Under the pieces are notes generated by a model, which worked only from the letters and a program-made list of their open reading frames with translations, was not told the origin of the DNA and ran no database searches. The translations under genes and the position numbers were made by a program. From Paenibacillus hemerocallicola (lineage in GTDB: Bacteria > Bacillota > Bacilli > Paenibacillales > NBRC-103111): a stretch of DNA of 64,000 nucleotides. Numbering within the stretch: the first letter of the stretch is position 1; each line of letters starts with the position of its first letter. The stretch spans positions 62,001-126,000 of the forward strand of contig NZ_VDCQ01000001.1 in NCBI RefSeq assembly GCF_006265175.1, given 5' to 3'. Shown one piece after another: positions 43,403 to 51,939 of the stretch.

Positions 43403-43468
43403 CCGCCTGACGAGTCCGGAGGGAGACCGGCCGAAAGCCACGTCGTGAGACGTTGCTCGCGGATATCC
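43394..43468 (+). ncRNA. Hammerhead-ribozyme-like element (stem I open)
   Basis: The catalytic core is present in order: CTGACGA (43407-43413), G10.1 and C11.1 closing stem II, GAAA (43433-43436), and T16.1-C17 with cleavage expected after C43458. Stem I is CCGC with GCGG (43403-43406/43459-43462), extended by GGTAT with ATA(T)CC. Stem II is CCGG with CCGG plus one T-C mismatch beside the core. Stem III is nine positions (43436-43444/43449-43457) with one C-T mismatch and a GTGA tetraloop. The two mismatches lower confidence. It begins at the AbrB-like stop codon. Confidence 0.6.
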
Positions 43469-43504
43469 GCATTGTTCTTTGACAAATATATGGCCCTTGG
43501 CCGT

Positions 43505-43580
43505 ATCATCCAGCGTCCGAACGAGGCTTCGTCCCCCTTGGCCGTTGACTTCGGGCGTTGGATGATGCGGTTGACGCATC
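43505..43580 (+). ncRNA. Long hairpin downstream of the hammerhead-like element
   Basis: ATCATCCAGCGTCCGAA (43505-43521) pairs with 43550-43566 over all 17 positions, two of them G-U. A second 6-bp hairpin (GATGCG with CGCATC) follows at 43564-43580. CCCTTGGCCG occurs twice (43494 and 43535). There is no reading frame here; a structured leader or stable RNA is likely. Confidence 0.55.
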
Positions 43581-43604
43581 AAACCATAGGGAAGGAGGGT
43601 TCCC

Positions 43605-43817
43605 ATGATTCCGAGTGTTGGAAGAATCGTGCATTATCAGCGGCACGGATCGGCGGATGGTGTTCACAAGAGTGAGCCAAGCGCCGCGATCGTAACCGCA
43701 GTTGTCGACGAGCAAACTGTACATCTTTGTGTATTGAATCCGGAAGGTATGTATTTCAATCGTGATGTAAAGCTAGGCGATGAGCCGGGGCAATGGAACT
43801 GGCCGCCGCGCGTGTAA
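43605..43817 (+). CDS. Small phage protein, unknown
   Basis: 70 aa, predicted beta-rich (SH3-like pattern: GRIVHYQ, AAIVTAVVDEQTVHLCVLN). GGAAGGAGGG lies eight bases before the ATG. It follows the structured RNA region, so its expression may depend on that RNA. No family recognised. Confidence 0.65.
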   Translation: MIPSVGRIVHYQRHGSADGVHKSEPSAAIVTAVVDEQTVHLCVLNPEGMYFNRDVKLGDEPGQWNWPPRV

Positions 43818-43834
43818 GAACGGCACCAAAACAA

Positions 43835-43903
43835 AATAGCCCGCGGCAACGGGCTACTTCAAAACATGTAGATGCCCCCATAATAGCACGGATTTATGGG
43901 GGC
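43835..43903 (+). other. Two hairpins between small phage genes
   Basis: TAGCCCG with CGGGCTA (43835-43854) and GCCCCCATAA with TTATGGGGGC (43874-43903). Neither is followed by a T-run. The second ends about 5 bases before the ribosome binding site of the next gene and could affect its translation. Confidence 0.5.
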
Positions 43904-43918
43904 GACAAGGAGGCACCT

Positions 43919-44248
43919 ATGACCAAGCAGGAACTTGTACAACGTCTGATAGCTCTTCCGAACGAGATTGAGAAGGCCGAAGAGGCTGTTTTGCTGGCTC
44001 ACGCCCGGCTGATTACGGCAAAGGACGTGTTGCAGCAAAAAGAGGATTCGCTGCTGCTAGGTAATATGTTGGATGGCAAAAACGCTGAAACTCGCGCTGC
44101 TCAAGCGCGCCAGTATACCACGAACGAGCGGGAAGCACTCACGGATGCAGAGATTAATCTGAAAAACGTTGCTTCCCGGCTGGAACGGCTGCACGTACAG
44201 CTTAAATCCTTCCGGGCAGTAGCGGACCTGATCCGGGTACCGGCATGA
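43919..44248 (+). CDS. Coiled-coil phage protein upstream of the SbcC-like gene
   Basis: 109 aa, almost wholly helical with heptads (about 15-100). ATG at 43919 behind AAGGAGG. It overlaps the SbcC-like start (ATGA) and so is probably made with it; a partner role is inferred. No family recognised. Confidence 0.65.
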   Translation: MTKQELVQRLIALPNEIEKAEEAVLLAHARLITAKDVLQQKEDSLLLGNMLDGKNAETRAAQARQYTTNEREALTDAEINLKNVASRLERLHVQLKSFRAVADLIRVPA

Positions 44249-46350
44249 AAAAAATTCTGCTCGATCGTCTTACATTCCGCAATTTCAAGGGTTTCCGTCA
44301 GTTCGCACTAGATGCGAACGGCGGAAATCTCGACGTTTACGGCGATAACGCGACCGGCAAGACAACGCTTTTTGATGGCTTTACGTGGTTGCTGTTCGGC
44401 AAGGATAGCGCCAACAATACCAATTTCGAAATTAAGGAGCTCGACTCGTCCGGCAAAGTACGGCAGCACCGGCTCGAGCATGAGGTCGAGGGCGTCCTGC
44501 TCGTCGACGGTCGGCGCCGCACCTTCCGGCGGGTATTCGCCGAGAAGTGGACCAAGAAGCGCGGCGCGCTCCGGGAAACGTTCTCCGGTCATGAAACGGA
44601 TTATTACGTTGATGAGGTGCCGGTCAGCAAGGGCGAGTATGACGCCGAGGTCGCCGAGCTCATTCCGGAGGATCTATTCAAACTCCTGACAAACCCGTCC
44701 TATTTCAACGACGACAAGCATTTTGACTGGAAAGCCCGCCGGAAGTTGCTGCTGGAAGTTTGCGGCGGCGTGTCGGACGCCGAAGTGCTGCACAGCAAGC
44801 CTGAGCTCACTCCGTTGGAGTCTGTGCTGAAGGAGCGAGACGCGGAGAAGCATAAGGATCATCTAAAGAGCCGCATGTCTCGCATCAACGGCGATATCAA
44901 GGACATCCCCACTCGTATTAGCGAGGCGCAGCGCGCCATGCCGAACGTTGCCGATCTGAGCGAGGAGCTACTGAAGGAAGACATCGAGTCCCTGCGAACG
45001 CGGATCGCGGAGCGGAATGCAGAGCTTACCCGCATTAAGGATGGCGGCGAGATCGCAGTCAAGGAGCGCCGGCTCCGCGAAATCGAAACCGAGCAGCTGT
45101 CGATCAAAAACCGTTTGCAGACTGCGGCGCTGATTGCGGTCGCCAGTCAACGGGATGTCGTTTCCCAGCTCCATCAGGGCATTGACCGGCTGCGGCGCTT
45201 GATCGATGACGGCGATCATCGAATTCACCGCAATCAGCAGAGCATTGAGGACTTGGAACAGAAGCGCGTGCAGCTTCGGTCCGAGTTTACGGCGGCCAAG
45301 GCTGCCGAGCACGTTCACACTGCGGACGACAATTGTCCCTCTTGCGGCCAAATTCTCCCGGAGGAGCGGCGCAAGGAGGCCCAAGACAAGGCGCTCGCGG
45401 CATTCAATCGAGCTAAAGCTGAGCAGTTGGAGACGATCCAGCGCCGCGGCCAAGCGGCCAAAGCAGAGGCGGAGCGACTGGCCGGCGAGAATGACCGGTA
45501 CCGCCGAGATATTGACCACGCCAAAGCCGAGCTTCAACCGTTGGAGACTCAGGCGGCCGCGGCGAATGCCGAGCTGGAGCGGCTACGCGCCGGCATTCAG
45601 GACCCGGCCAGCGATCCGGAGTTCGCCCGGTTCCAGGAGGAGGCGGAGCGTCTCCGGGTCGAGATCGCCGATCTGCGCGTCAACGGTCAGCAGGCGGCAG
45701 CAGGGGTTGAGCGGGCTGTCGCCGATCTGCAGCGCGAGGTTAGCGCGTTCGAGTCAGACAAGGCCAAATTCGAGCAGGTCCGCAAGCAGCAGGCGCGGAT
45801 CGTGGAGCTGGAACAGCAGGAGAGCAAGTTGGCCGGTGAATACGAGCAGCTGCAGCACGAGCTTTATCTGACCGAGGAGTTCACGCGTGCCAAGGTCAAT
45901 CTGCTGCAATCACGGATCGACAGCAAGTTCCGATTTGCCCGATTCAGATTGTTCGAGGAACAGGTCAATGGGGGCCTGAAAGAGTGCTGCGAGACGTTGT
46001 ACAACGGCGTCCCTTACGACAAGGGTCTCAACAATGCTGCACGGATTAATGTTGGTATCGACATCATCAATACCCTGAGCCAGCATTACGGAGTTTCGGC
46101 CCCGATTTTCGTGGATAACGCTGAGGCTGTTACGCAACTGGCCGAGACGGCCGCCCAGGTTATCCGGCTGATCGTTCCTCCGGCATTTGATAACCTGCCG
46201 CAAGAAGCGCAGGAAAGCCTCATTGCCCTGCACGGCAGCATTCGGAAGGCACAAGAGCAGTGGACCAAACAGAATAAGCAATTGCGCATTGAGGCTGCTG
46301 GTACAGGTGAAGACGATCTGCTCGTCGTGGATAACGAGGTGATTGCATGA
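44245..46350 (+). CDS. SbcC/Rad50-like phage ATPase
   Basis: 701 aa. P-loop GDNATGKT (33-40) in an SMC-type head, a central coiled coil with a CPSCG zinc-hook motif (Cys364 and Cys367), and a C-terminal head half with IFVDNAEAV where Walker B would lie. No SbcD nuclease gene is adjacent. In phages such proteins accompany annealing proteins, as here with the RecT-like gene two genes on. Probably acts in DNA end processing during recombination. Confidence 0.87.
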   Translation: MKKILLDRLTFRNFKGFRQFALDANGGNLDVYGDNATGKTTLFDGFTWLLFGKDSANNTNFEIKELDSSGKVRQHRLEHEVEGVLLVDGRRRTFRRVFAEKWTKKRGALRETFSGHETDYYVDEVPVSKGEYDAEVAELIPEDLFKLLTNPSYFNDDKHFDWKARRKLLLEVCGGVSDAEVLHSKPELTPLESVLKERDAEKHKDHLKSRMSRINGDIKDIPTRISEAQRAMPNVADLSEELLKEDIESLRTRIAERNAELTRIKDGGEIAVKERRLREIETEQLSIKNRLQTAALIAVASQRDVVSQLHQGIDRLRRLIDDGDHRIHRNQQSIEDLEQKRVQLRSEFTAAKAAEHVHTADDNCPSCGQILPEERRKEAQDKALAAFNRAKAEQLETIQRRGQAAKAEAERLAGENDRYRRDIDHAKAELQPLETQAAAANAELERLRAGIQDPASDPEFARFQEEAERLRVEIADLRVNGQQAAAGVERAVADLQREVSAFESDKAKFEQVRKQQARIVELEQQESKLAGEYEQLQHELYLTEEFTRAKVNLLQSRIDSKFRFARFRLFEEQVNGGLKECCETLYNGVPYDKGLNNAARINVGIDIINTLSQHYGVSAPIFVDNAEAVTQLAETAAQVIRLIVPPAFDNLPQEAQESLIALHGSIRKAQEQWTKQNKQLRIEAAGTGEDDLLVVDNEVIA

Positions 46351-46610
46351 ACGGGGAAAGCGACATTGTCGAAGTTAAGGTTGTGACCGGCCAAGCCCGT
46401 TATGTGGACGCCCGAACAGAAACACTGTTCATCGACGGACAGGAATGGATGTCCGCAGGTCCGCTGTGTGAGTGCCCGGAAGATGCGATTTTGGAACGTG
46501 ATTTACTGGGACCTTCTGATTTCGCCAGTCTGTTGGAATCTTTTTTGAAAGAACACCGCGGCAAGAAGGTTCGCTTTGTTTACGAAGACGAGGAGGCAAA
46601 CGAAGAATGA
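46347..46610 (+). CDS. Small phage protein, unknown
   Basis: 87 aa, acidic C-terminus (YEDEEANEE). It overlaps both neighbours by four bases (ATGA on each side), so it is translated with the recombination genes. No family recognised. Confidence 0.6.
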   Translation: MNGESDIVEVKVVTGQARYVDARTETLFIDGQEWMSAGPLCECPEDAILERDLLGPSDFASLLESFLKEHRGKKVRFVYEDEEANEE

Positions 46611-47728
46611 GCGATTTTTCTACAGTTCTTACAAAGGTGAATGACAACTATTTCCCGATGATCGAGCGGCAGCTTACGGGAAACGGCATCCAGATGGATC
46701 AGTATTCCAAATCGTGTGTCCTGAATGCCATTTCTTCGATCAATAGTGCACTTGATAATAAGGGGATTTCGTGGAATGACGATCAGCTCGATCGCAGCAA
46801 TATTACTCAAACTCTTATTCAGGTCGCTTCGTTAAAGCTCAACGCAGCTGCGAGCCCGCGGGAAGTATTCTTTTCGGTCCGGAATATCAGTGTTAAGAGA
46901 AAAGAGAACGGACAGGACGTTACGCTTTGGAAAAAGCAAATTGAAATGGGCATTGAAGGCGATGGCAATGATGCGATCCTGGCTCGATTCGGGCGTGACA
47001 TTAAAAAAGTGGGGCAATACTGGCTTGTCAGGGAGGCGGATGACTTTACATACCCTGTATATACAGGATTCGATGTAGAGCCCCCCAAATGGTCGCCAAA
47101 AGGTAAGGGCGATGTTGTTCGGGTCGTGTACCCCATCTTGAAGGTAGACGGGACTGTCGAATTTCACATTTCAGAACGGGATGACGTGATTCGAAACCTG
47201 ATTGCCCACATGAACAATAACATGATGAATGAAACATTCGGTGTCTGTGCGGACCGTTTCAGGGCAACGGCGGAGCAAAAGAAGAATATTGCTGCTAGGA
47301 AGACCGAAATCCTGAACAAAGCGAAGTCGCTTGGGCTTGGTACGCTGGATGACCCTGAGTTACAGGAGTACATTAGCCCAGCGTGGACCGAGCCGCAAAG
47401 CAGAGAGTCGATGATCATTCGCAAAATGCGAAATAACATTGTGAAAAAGGTTCCAAAAGACTTCGGCAATGCTTTTGTTGAGCTGACCTATCAGGAAGCA
47501 TCGGACGAGGCTTACGCGGAAGTGAAGCGAGAAATCGCGGAGCACGCCAACCGCGAAGTTATCGACGTATCCCCGGCCGGCGCTTCGCCCGAGCCTGCTT
47601 CAACTGCTTCCCAGGAGGAAGAAGCTCCGCCGAAGCCTGAGCCTACGCAAGATAACCCGGCAAATCCCAATATAGGAGATGCCGAGAAGCCAAAGCCAAG
47701 CGTTGACGAAATGGAGCTCGATTTCTAA
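46607..47728 (+). CDS. RecT-like single-strand annealing protein (probable)
   Basis: 373 aa. The N-terminal 250 residues have the helical/beta pattern of phage annealing proteins (TQTLIQVASLKLNAAASPREVFFSVRN is RecT-like in position and composition). The last 50 residues are Pro/Glu-rich and disordered, ending VDEMELDF, an acidic tip with terminal Phe like that of SSB. The SbcC-like gene upstream and the replication genes downstream fit a recombination role. The RecT call is by pattern and context, not by a diagnostic motif. Confidence 0.55.
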   Translation: MSDFSTVLTKVNDNYFPMIERQLTGNGIQMDQYSKSCVLNAISSINSALDNKGISWNDDQLDRSNITQTLIQVASLKLNAAASPREVFFSVRNISVKRKENGQDVTLWKKQIEMGIEGDGNDAILARFGRDIKKVGQYWLVREADDFTYPVYTGFDVEPPKWSPKGKGDVVRVVYPILKVDGTVEFHISERDDVIRNLIAHMNNNMMNETFGVCADRFRATAEQKKNIAARKTEILNKAKSLGLGTLDDPELQEYISPAWTEPQSRESMIIRKMRNNIVKKVPKDFGNAFVELTYQEASDEAYAEVKREIAEHANREVIDVSPAGASPEPASTASQEEEAPPKPEPTQDNPANPNIGDAEKPKPSVDEMELDF

Positions 47729-48435
47729 TGATCGACATCCATTCCATCGCCAGCAGCAGCGCCGGCAACGCCTATCGGGTATCGGACGGCCGAACGACGC
47801 TGCTGATCGAGGCCGGACTGCCGTACAAGGAGATCCAGCGAGCTCTCGTCTTTCGGGTGACACAGCTCGCAGGGTGCTTGATCAGCCACGAGCACGGCGA
47901 TCACAGCAAGGCGGCCATGGACATCATGCGCGCCGGGGTGCCCGTTTATACAAGCGCAGGGACGGCGTCCGCAATCGGGATTTCTGGACATCGGTTGCGG
48001 ACCGTCGAAGCGCTCAAGCAGTTCAATGTCGGTACATGGACGATTCTTCCGTTCGACGTCCAGCATGATGTGGAGGAGCCGTTGGGATTCCTCCTGACCA
48101 ATCCGACCGGTGACAAGCTGGTGTTTTTGACGGATACGTACTATTGCAAATACCGGTTCGGCGGCATCACACATTTGATGATCGAGTGCAATTATTCATT
48201 GGATATCGTAAACCGGAGGGTGGCGGCCGGCGAGTTTCACCCGGCTCAGAAGCGCCGGCTGCTTACCTCCCATTTCGGCTTGGATAACGTCAAACACTTC
48301 CTGCGGGCAAATGACATGAGCTCACTGCGCGAAGTTTGGCTGCTCCACCTGAGCGACGGCAACAGCGACGCCGAGCGCTTCCGCCGTGAAATACAGGAGG
48401 TAACCGGCGCGGTCGTCCGGGTGGCAGATCGATGA
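47728..48435 (+). CDS. MBL-fold metallo-hydrolase
   Basis: 235 aa. Metal motif SHEHGDH (about 53-59), then TDTYYCKY and a late HLSDGNSDAERF; this is the YycJ/WalJ-like layout of phage MBL proteins next to annealing proteins. A 5' to 3' exonuclease role is plausible but not shown by the sequence. It starts directly on the preceding stop. Confidence 0.83.
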   Translation: MIDIHSIASSSAGNAYRVSDGRTTLLIEAGLPYKEIQRALVFRVTQLAGCLISHEHGDHSKAAMDIMRAGVPVYTSAGTASAIGISGHRLRTVEALKQFNVGTWTILPFDVQHDVEEPLGFLLTNPTGDKLVFLTDTYYCKYRFGGITHLMIECNYSLDIVNRRVAAGEFHPAQKRRLLTSHFGLDNVKHFLRANDMSSLREVWLLHLSDGNSDAERFRREIQEVTGAVVRVADR

Positions 48436-48611
48436 TCGATGAGCAGCCTGCAAAGGTCCTGATCGCACAAGCGATTTGGGACCTTTCGACGCCGGAGGAG
48501 CGACGAGAGGCCATTATGCGGTATTTACAAAAGTCCTATCCGCATTACAAGCCGATCCGGACACAGCGCCCATACGTGCTTTGTGAGGATACAAGGAGGC
48601 CGCTGACATGA
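48432..48611 (+). CDS. 59-aa phage protein, unknown
   Basis: Short frame, overlapping the MBL stop at its start (ATGA) and the next gene start at its end. Helical first half (PEERREAIMRYLQKSYP), basic second half. Coupling on both sides makes it a likely real gene. Confidence 0.55.
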   Translation: MIDEQPAKVLIAQAIWDLSTPEERREAIMRYLQKSYPHYKPIRTQRPYVLCEDTRRPLT

Positions 48612-48832
48612 AGGTGGAACAGCTCGACCTATTCGCCGGCATCGATACGGAGAAGCCAGAACGTGCGCGTTCTCCGGCCGGTCAGGCGCCACTGAACGGC
48701 ATGTATTACGAGCGGAAAACGGATCGATTCGTTTCGTTCGTCCACGGCCGCCGGCATTACGAGATAGCAGCTCGCCGTTGCGGGCTGCCGAAGGACTGGC
48801 AAGACAAAACAAGGCGGGAGCGTGCGATATAG
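48608..48832 (+). CDS. Small phage protein, unknown
   Basis: 74 aa beginning MKVEQLDLFAGI. AAGGAGG lies upstream of the ATG inside the previous gene. A basic C-terminus. No family recognised. Confidence 0.6.
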   Translation: MKVEQLDLFAGIDTEKPERARSPAGQAPLNGMYYERKTDRFVSFVHGRRHYEIAARRCGLPKDWQDKTRRERAI

Positions 48833-49042
48833 ATGCTAGAGACTTTGAATATTACTTGCCGGGTATGCTCGGGTCAGAATGAAGTAAAGGTTGAACCCAA
48901 TGATTTAAGCAAGTACCGCGCCGGAGCTCATGCGCAGGATGTTTTCCCTTACTTAAGCGCAGACCAAAGAGAACTCATTATTTCAGGAGTTTGCGGAAAA
49001 TGCTTCGACGAGATGTTTGCGGACGAAGAAGATGAGCTGTAG
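48833..49042 (+). CDS. Small zinc-ribbon phage protein
   Basis: 69 aa with two Cys pairs, CRVC (about 9-12) and CGKC (about 54-57), as in a zinc ribbon. Starts right after the preceding stop with GGGAGC upstream. The GGGAGCGTGCGATAT sequence before it is repeated before the next gene. Confidence 0.6.
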   Translation: MLETLNITCRVCSGQNEVKVEPNDLSKYRAGAHAQDVFPYLSADQRELIISGVCGKCFDEMFADEEDEL

Positions 49043-49056
49043 AGGGAGCGTGCGAT

Positions 49057-49212
49057 ATGAAGAACGGTAAGCGCCCGACGAGGCGCGAGAAAACGATGAT
49101 CGCTTCTGTTTGCTCCGATCCGGATAACTGGCTCGTCAGCAAGCGGCTGCCGCGGTCCCTTCACCTTGTTCACCGGCAGACCAAGTCGATTAAAGTGATT
49201 CCGATCACCTAA
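49057..49212 (+). CDS. DUF6906-like phage peptide
   Basis: 51 aa. The pattern MKNGKRPTRREK, then DPDNWLV, LHLVHR and a final IKVIPI fits the short DUF6906 family of Firmicutes phages. GAGGGAGC precedes the ATG. Function unknown. Confidence 0.65.
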   Translation: MKNGKRPTRREKTMIASVCSDPDNWLVSKRLPRSLHLVHRQTKSIKVIPIT

Positions 49213-49246
49213 TAGACCATAGGGGCAGGGAGGGGATCGGCCATCT

Positions 49247-50188
49247 ATGACCAACCATATCATTCCGGTTTCCAACGGACTGTTCGAGCATCGCGAGCGG
49301 ATCGGCCCTGCCATATGGGAATTCCTTTGGCTTATTGATCGGACTACCACGGAAGAGGTAGACGATAACGGGGAACGGTGGGGGCTTGTTCTCGGGGGCG
49401 TTCCTGTCAAACACGAACAGATTGCTCATGAACTAGGTTCAAGTGAACGAACGGTAAAACGAAACTTGGCGCGGTTGAAAGATGAGATGTACATTTCTTC
49501 AATCCGCGCTCCATACGGCGAAATCATCCGTGTGGCAAAGAATAAAAAACAGGTCGGAGAGAGAAGTGCCAAATATGGCCTATCTCCTCCGAGAGAAAGG
49601 ACAAAAATGGCCTATCTGGATGAAGAGATGGGACAAAAATGGCCTATCTCTGCCGAGAGAAGTGCCAAAAGTGGCCTATCTAATAAAGACATTACTATTA
49701 CTACTACTACTGCTATTAATACGAGCGATCCGTTCGAAAATTTGTTCAGCGCCTATTGCGAGATTCACGGCAAGCTCGATATTCATGTCAAGCCGCCAGA
49801 TATAACACTTATGACGAAAACGATCACCAAGGGGGTGCCCGTCCCCTTAATCGTCCATGTCATGAAGACACTCCACAAGGAGCGGACCGCAAAAGGGGCA
49901 AAGATCAGTTCCTTTGCCTACTACACCGAAGCTATCGCGGAAGCTTGGGAAGCGCAAAAAGCCATAACCGATGGGGTGCCATTCCCCGAGGGAGTGCCAC
50001 TCTCCCCGGTCACCCTTGGCGAAGAGTCCATAACCACCGACGCGCCGACGATCGGGGTCGCCCTTGGACCGCGCACCAAATCGAAGAAGAACCGGCAGCA
50101 AAGCAAGAACGAACTCGCAGCTCAGAAAATCAGGGAGGCCGAGGAACGTGAAAGAAAGCGAGATCAGGAAGATTTTTCTGGTAATTGA
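49247..50188 (+). CDS. Phage replication initiator (origin-binding, O/G38P-like)
   Basis: 313 aa. N-terminal winged helix (about 20-95: VKHEQIAHELGSSERTVKRNLARLKDE), a repetitive linker (about 103-146) encoded by four iterons, and a helical C-terminal part (about 165-240). The order initiator, G39P-like loader, DnaB helicase is that of SPP1 genes 38-40. It would bind the iterons inside its own gene and recruit the loader-helicase complex. GGGCAGGGAGGGG lies upstream of the ATG. Confidence 0.8.
   Translation: MTNHIIPVSNGLFEHRERIGPAIWEFLWLIDRTTTEEVDDNGERWGLVLGGVPVKHEQIAHELGSSERTVKRNLARLKDEMYISSIRAPYGEIIRVAKNKKQVGERSAKYGLSPPRERTKMAYLDEEMGQKWPISAERSAKSGLSNKDITITTTTAINTSDPFENLFSAYCEIHGKLDIHVKPPDITLMTKTITKGVPVPLIVHVMKTLHKERTAKGAKISSFAYYTEAIAEAWEAQKAITDGVPFPEGVPLSPVTLGEESITTDAPTIGVALGPRTKSKKNRQQSKNELAAQKIREAEERERKRDQEDFSGN
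49561..49681 (+). repeat. Four 32-bp iterons, probable phage replication origin
   Basis: The core TGGCCTATCT recurs at 49576, 49608, 49640 and 49672, an exact 32-base period. Each core is preceded by a variable AGAAGTGCCAAA or GGGACAAAAA arm (units 49561-49586, 49593-49617, 49625-49650 and 49657-49681). An AT-rich stretch with TATTACTACTACT-type sequence follows. Location inside the initiator gene is as in lambda and SPP1. Confidence 0.85.
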
Positions 50189-50501
50189 GAATGCCTATGG
50201 CGGCGTATTTGCCTATGACGACTACAAGGTCGAGCTTTGGCGCCAGACACTCGAAGATGTTCCGTTCGAGCTGGCGGAAGACAACCTACTGGCCTATATC
50301 CGCAATCCCGATAACCGGTTCCCACCGCATCCCGGCGCGCTGGCTCAGTTGGCGGCAGAGGAAGCACGCGGCCCGGATATTCCAAATGCCGAAGAGACCC
50401 GGGCGATGCTCGCGGCCTATGACTGGGATCGGAGCCTACCCCTGCCTGCCTTGCCGCCTTGCGTTGCAGAGCTGAAAGCGAAATGGCGAGCGGATGGATG
50501 A
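50148..50501 (+). CDS. G39P-like helicase loader/inhibitor
   Basis: 117 aa from a GTG at 50148 behind GAGG. The N-terminal helical part (ESEIRKIFLVIENAYGG, VELWRQTLEDVPFELAEDNLLAYI, NRFPPHPGAL) fits the SPP1 G39P family that delivers DnaB helicase to the origin. It overlaps the initiator gene by 41 bases and the helicase gene by 8, consistent with a replication module. Confidence 0.8.
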   Translation: MKESEIRKIFLVIENAYGGVFAYDDYKVELWRQTLEDVPFELAEDNLLAYIRNPDNRFPPHPGALAQLAAEEARGPDIPNAEETRAMLAAYDWDRSLPLPALPPCVAELKAKWRADG

Positions 50502-51939
50502 CTACATGATGCCCGACATACCGCCGCCTCCCACTCCGCCGGAAGAACGGGTACCTCCGCATAACATGGAGGCGGAATGGGCTGTACTGGGGGCCGTTCT
50601 GCTGGAGCCGGAAGCGATGGATACAACGGCCGACCTGTTCCGCGGCGACGAATTTTACGACAGCAAAAACCGGACGATCTTCAAAGCCATGCTGGAGCTT
50701 TACGACGCAGGCGAGCCGATCGACATGATCACGGTCAGCTCGCAACTGCAAGACAATCAGCAATTGGACAGTATCGGCGGGGTTAGCTACTTGAGCGAGA
50801 TCGCCAACTCCGTCCCGACGGCGGCGAACATCAGCTATTATGCGGGCATTGTCAAAGAAAAGCATACCCACCGTGAAACGATCAAGTCGATTGATCGGCT
50901 CCAAAAAGAGGCATGGGCGACGGATGACCCAAGCAAGTTGATTGCCCTTATGCAACACAGAGCCGAAAAGCTGGCGACTCAATCCGTCATTAGCCGGCCT
51001 TTCCGGTCGACGAAAGATGTGGGGATTGAATTTTTCGAAAATCTTGAAAAGGCGAGCTTGAATAAAGACGCCGGAGGGATTACCGGCATACCATCAGGCT
51101 TCCGCGATCTGGACCGAATGACGGCGGGTTTCCAACGATCCGACCTGATTATCGTGGCGGCGCGGCCATCCGTAGGGAAGACGGCCTTTGCGCTCAACAT
51201 TGCTCAAAATGTCGCCATTCGCAGCGGCGAGGATGTCGCCATTTTCAGTTTAGAAATGGGGGCCGTGCAGTTGATGGGGCGGATGGTCTCGGCCGAGGGG
51301 AACATCGACGCGAGCCGGATGCGGACGGGGATGCTGTTGCCGGAGGATTGGGAGAAAGTCACCACGGCCATCGGGGTCATTGCTTCCGCACCAATCCACA
51401 TCGACGATACGCCAACCGTCACGGTCAACGAGATTCGCTCCAAGTGTCGGCAGCTTAAAAAGGACCGCGGCGGGCGGTTGGGGCTGATCCTTATCGATTA
51501 CCTTCAGCTGATTACCGGCGTCGGACGCCCGGGAACCAATCGGCAGGAGGAGATTTCCCATATCTCCCGGACGCTCAAACAAATCGCTCGCGAACTGGAT
51601 GTTCCAGTCATCGCACTGTCGCAGCTCAGTCGGGCGGTCGAGCAACGGCAGGATAAACGGCCGATGATGTCGGACTTGCGAGAGTCGGGCTCGATCGAGC
51701 AGGATGCCGATATCGTGGCGTTCCTTTACAGGGACGACTACTACGACAAAAAAACCGAAAACAAAAATATCATCGAGATCATTATCGCCAAGCAGCGGAA
51801 CGGTCCGGTCGGAACGGTCGAACTGGCTTTCCTGAAGCAATTCAACAAGTTTGCGGATTTGGATAGGACGCACGAAGAAAGCCAACAAAAGGCGAAGCCA
51901 TCGTCCACGAAAGAGAGGAATCGGAAGCGATGGGCATAA
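50494..51939 (+). CDS. DnaB-like replicative helicase
   Basis: 481 aa. N-terminal DnaB helical domain (PPHNMEAEWAVLGAVLL), linker, then a RecA-like core with Walker A ARPSVGKT, Walker B LILIDYLQL, the sensor QLSRAVEQRQDKRP and DLRESGSIEQDAD. Hexameric 5' to 3' helicase of the phage fork. The C-terminal tail is basic. Confidence 0.96.
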   Translation: MDDYMMPDIPPPPTPPEERVPPHNMEAEWAVLGAVLLEPEAMDTTADLFRGDEFYDSKNRTIFKAMLELYDAGEPIDMITVSSQLQDNQQLDSIGGVSYLSEIANSVPTAANISYYAGIVKEKHTHRETIKSIDRLQKEAWATDDPSKLIALMQHRAEKLATQSVISRPFRSTKDVGIEFFENLEKASLNKDAGGITGIPSGFRDLDRMTAGFQRSDLIIVAARPSVGKTAFALNIAQNVAIRSGEDVAIFSLEMGAVQLMGRMVSAEGNIDASRMRTGMLLPEDWEKVTTAIGVIASAPIHIDDTPTVTVNEIRSKCRQLKKDRGGRLGLILIDYLQLITGVGRPGTNRQEEISHISRTLKQIARELDVPVIALSQLSRAVEQRQDKRPMMSDLRESGSIEQDADIVAFLYRDDYYDKKTENKNIIEIIIAKQRNGPVGTVELAFLKQFNKFADLDRTHEESQQKAKPSSTKERNRKRWA

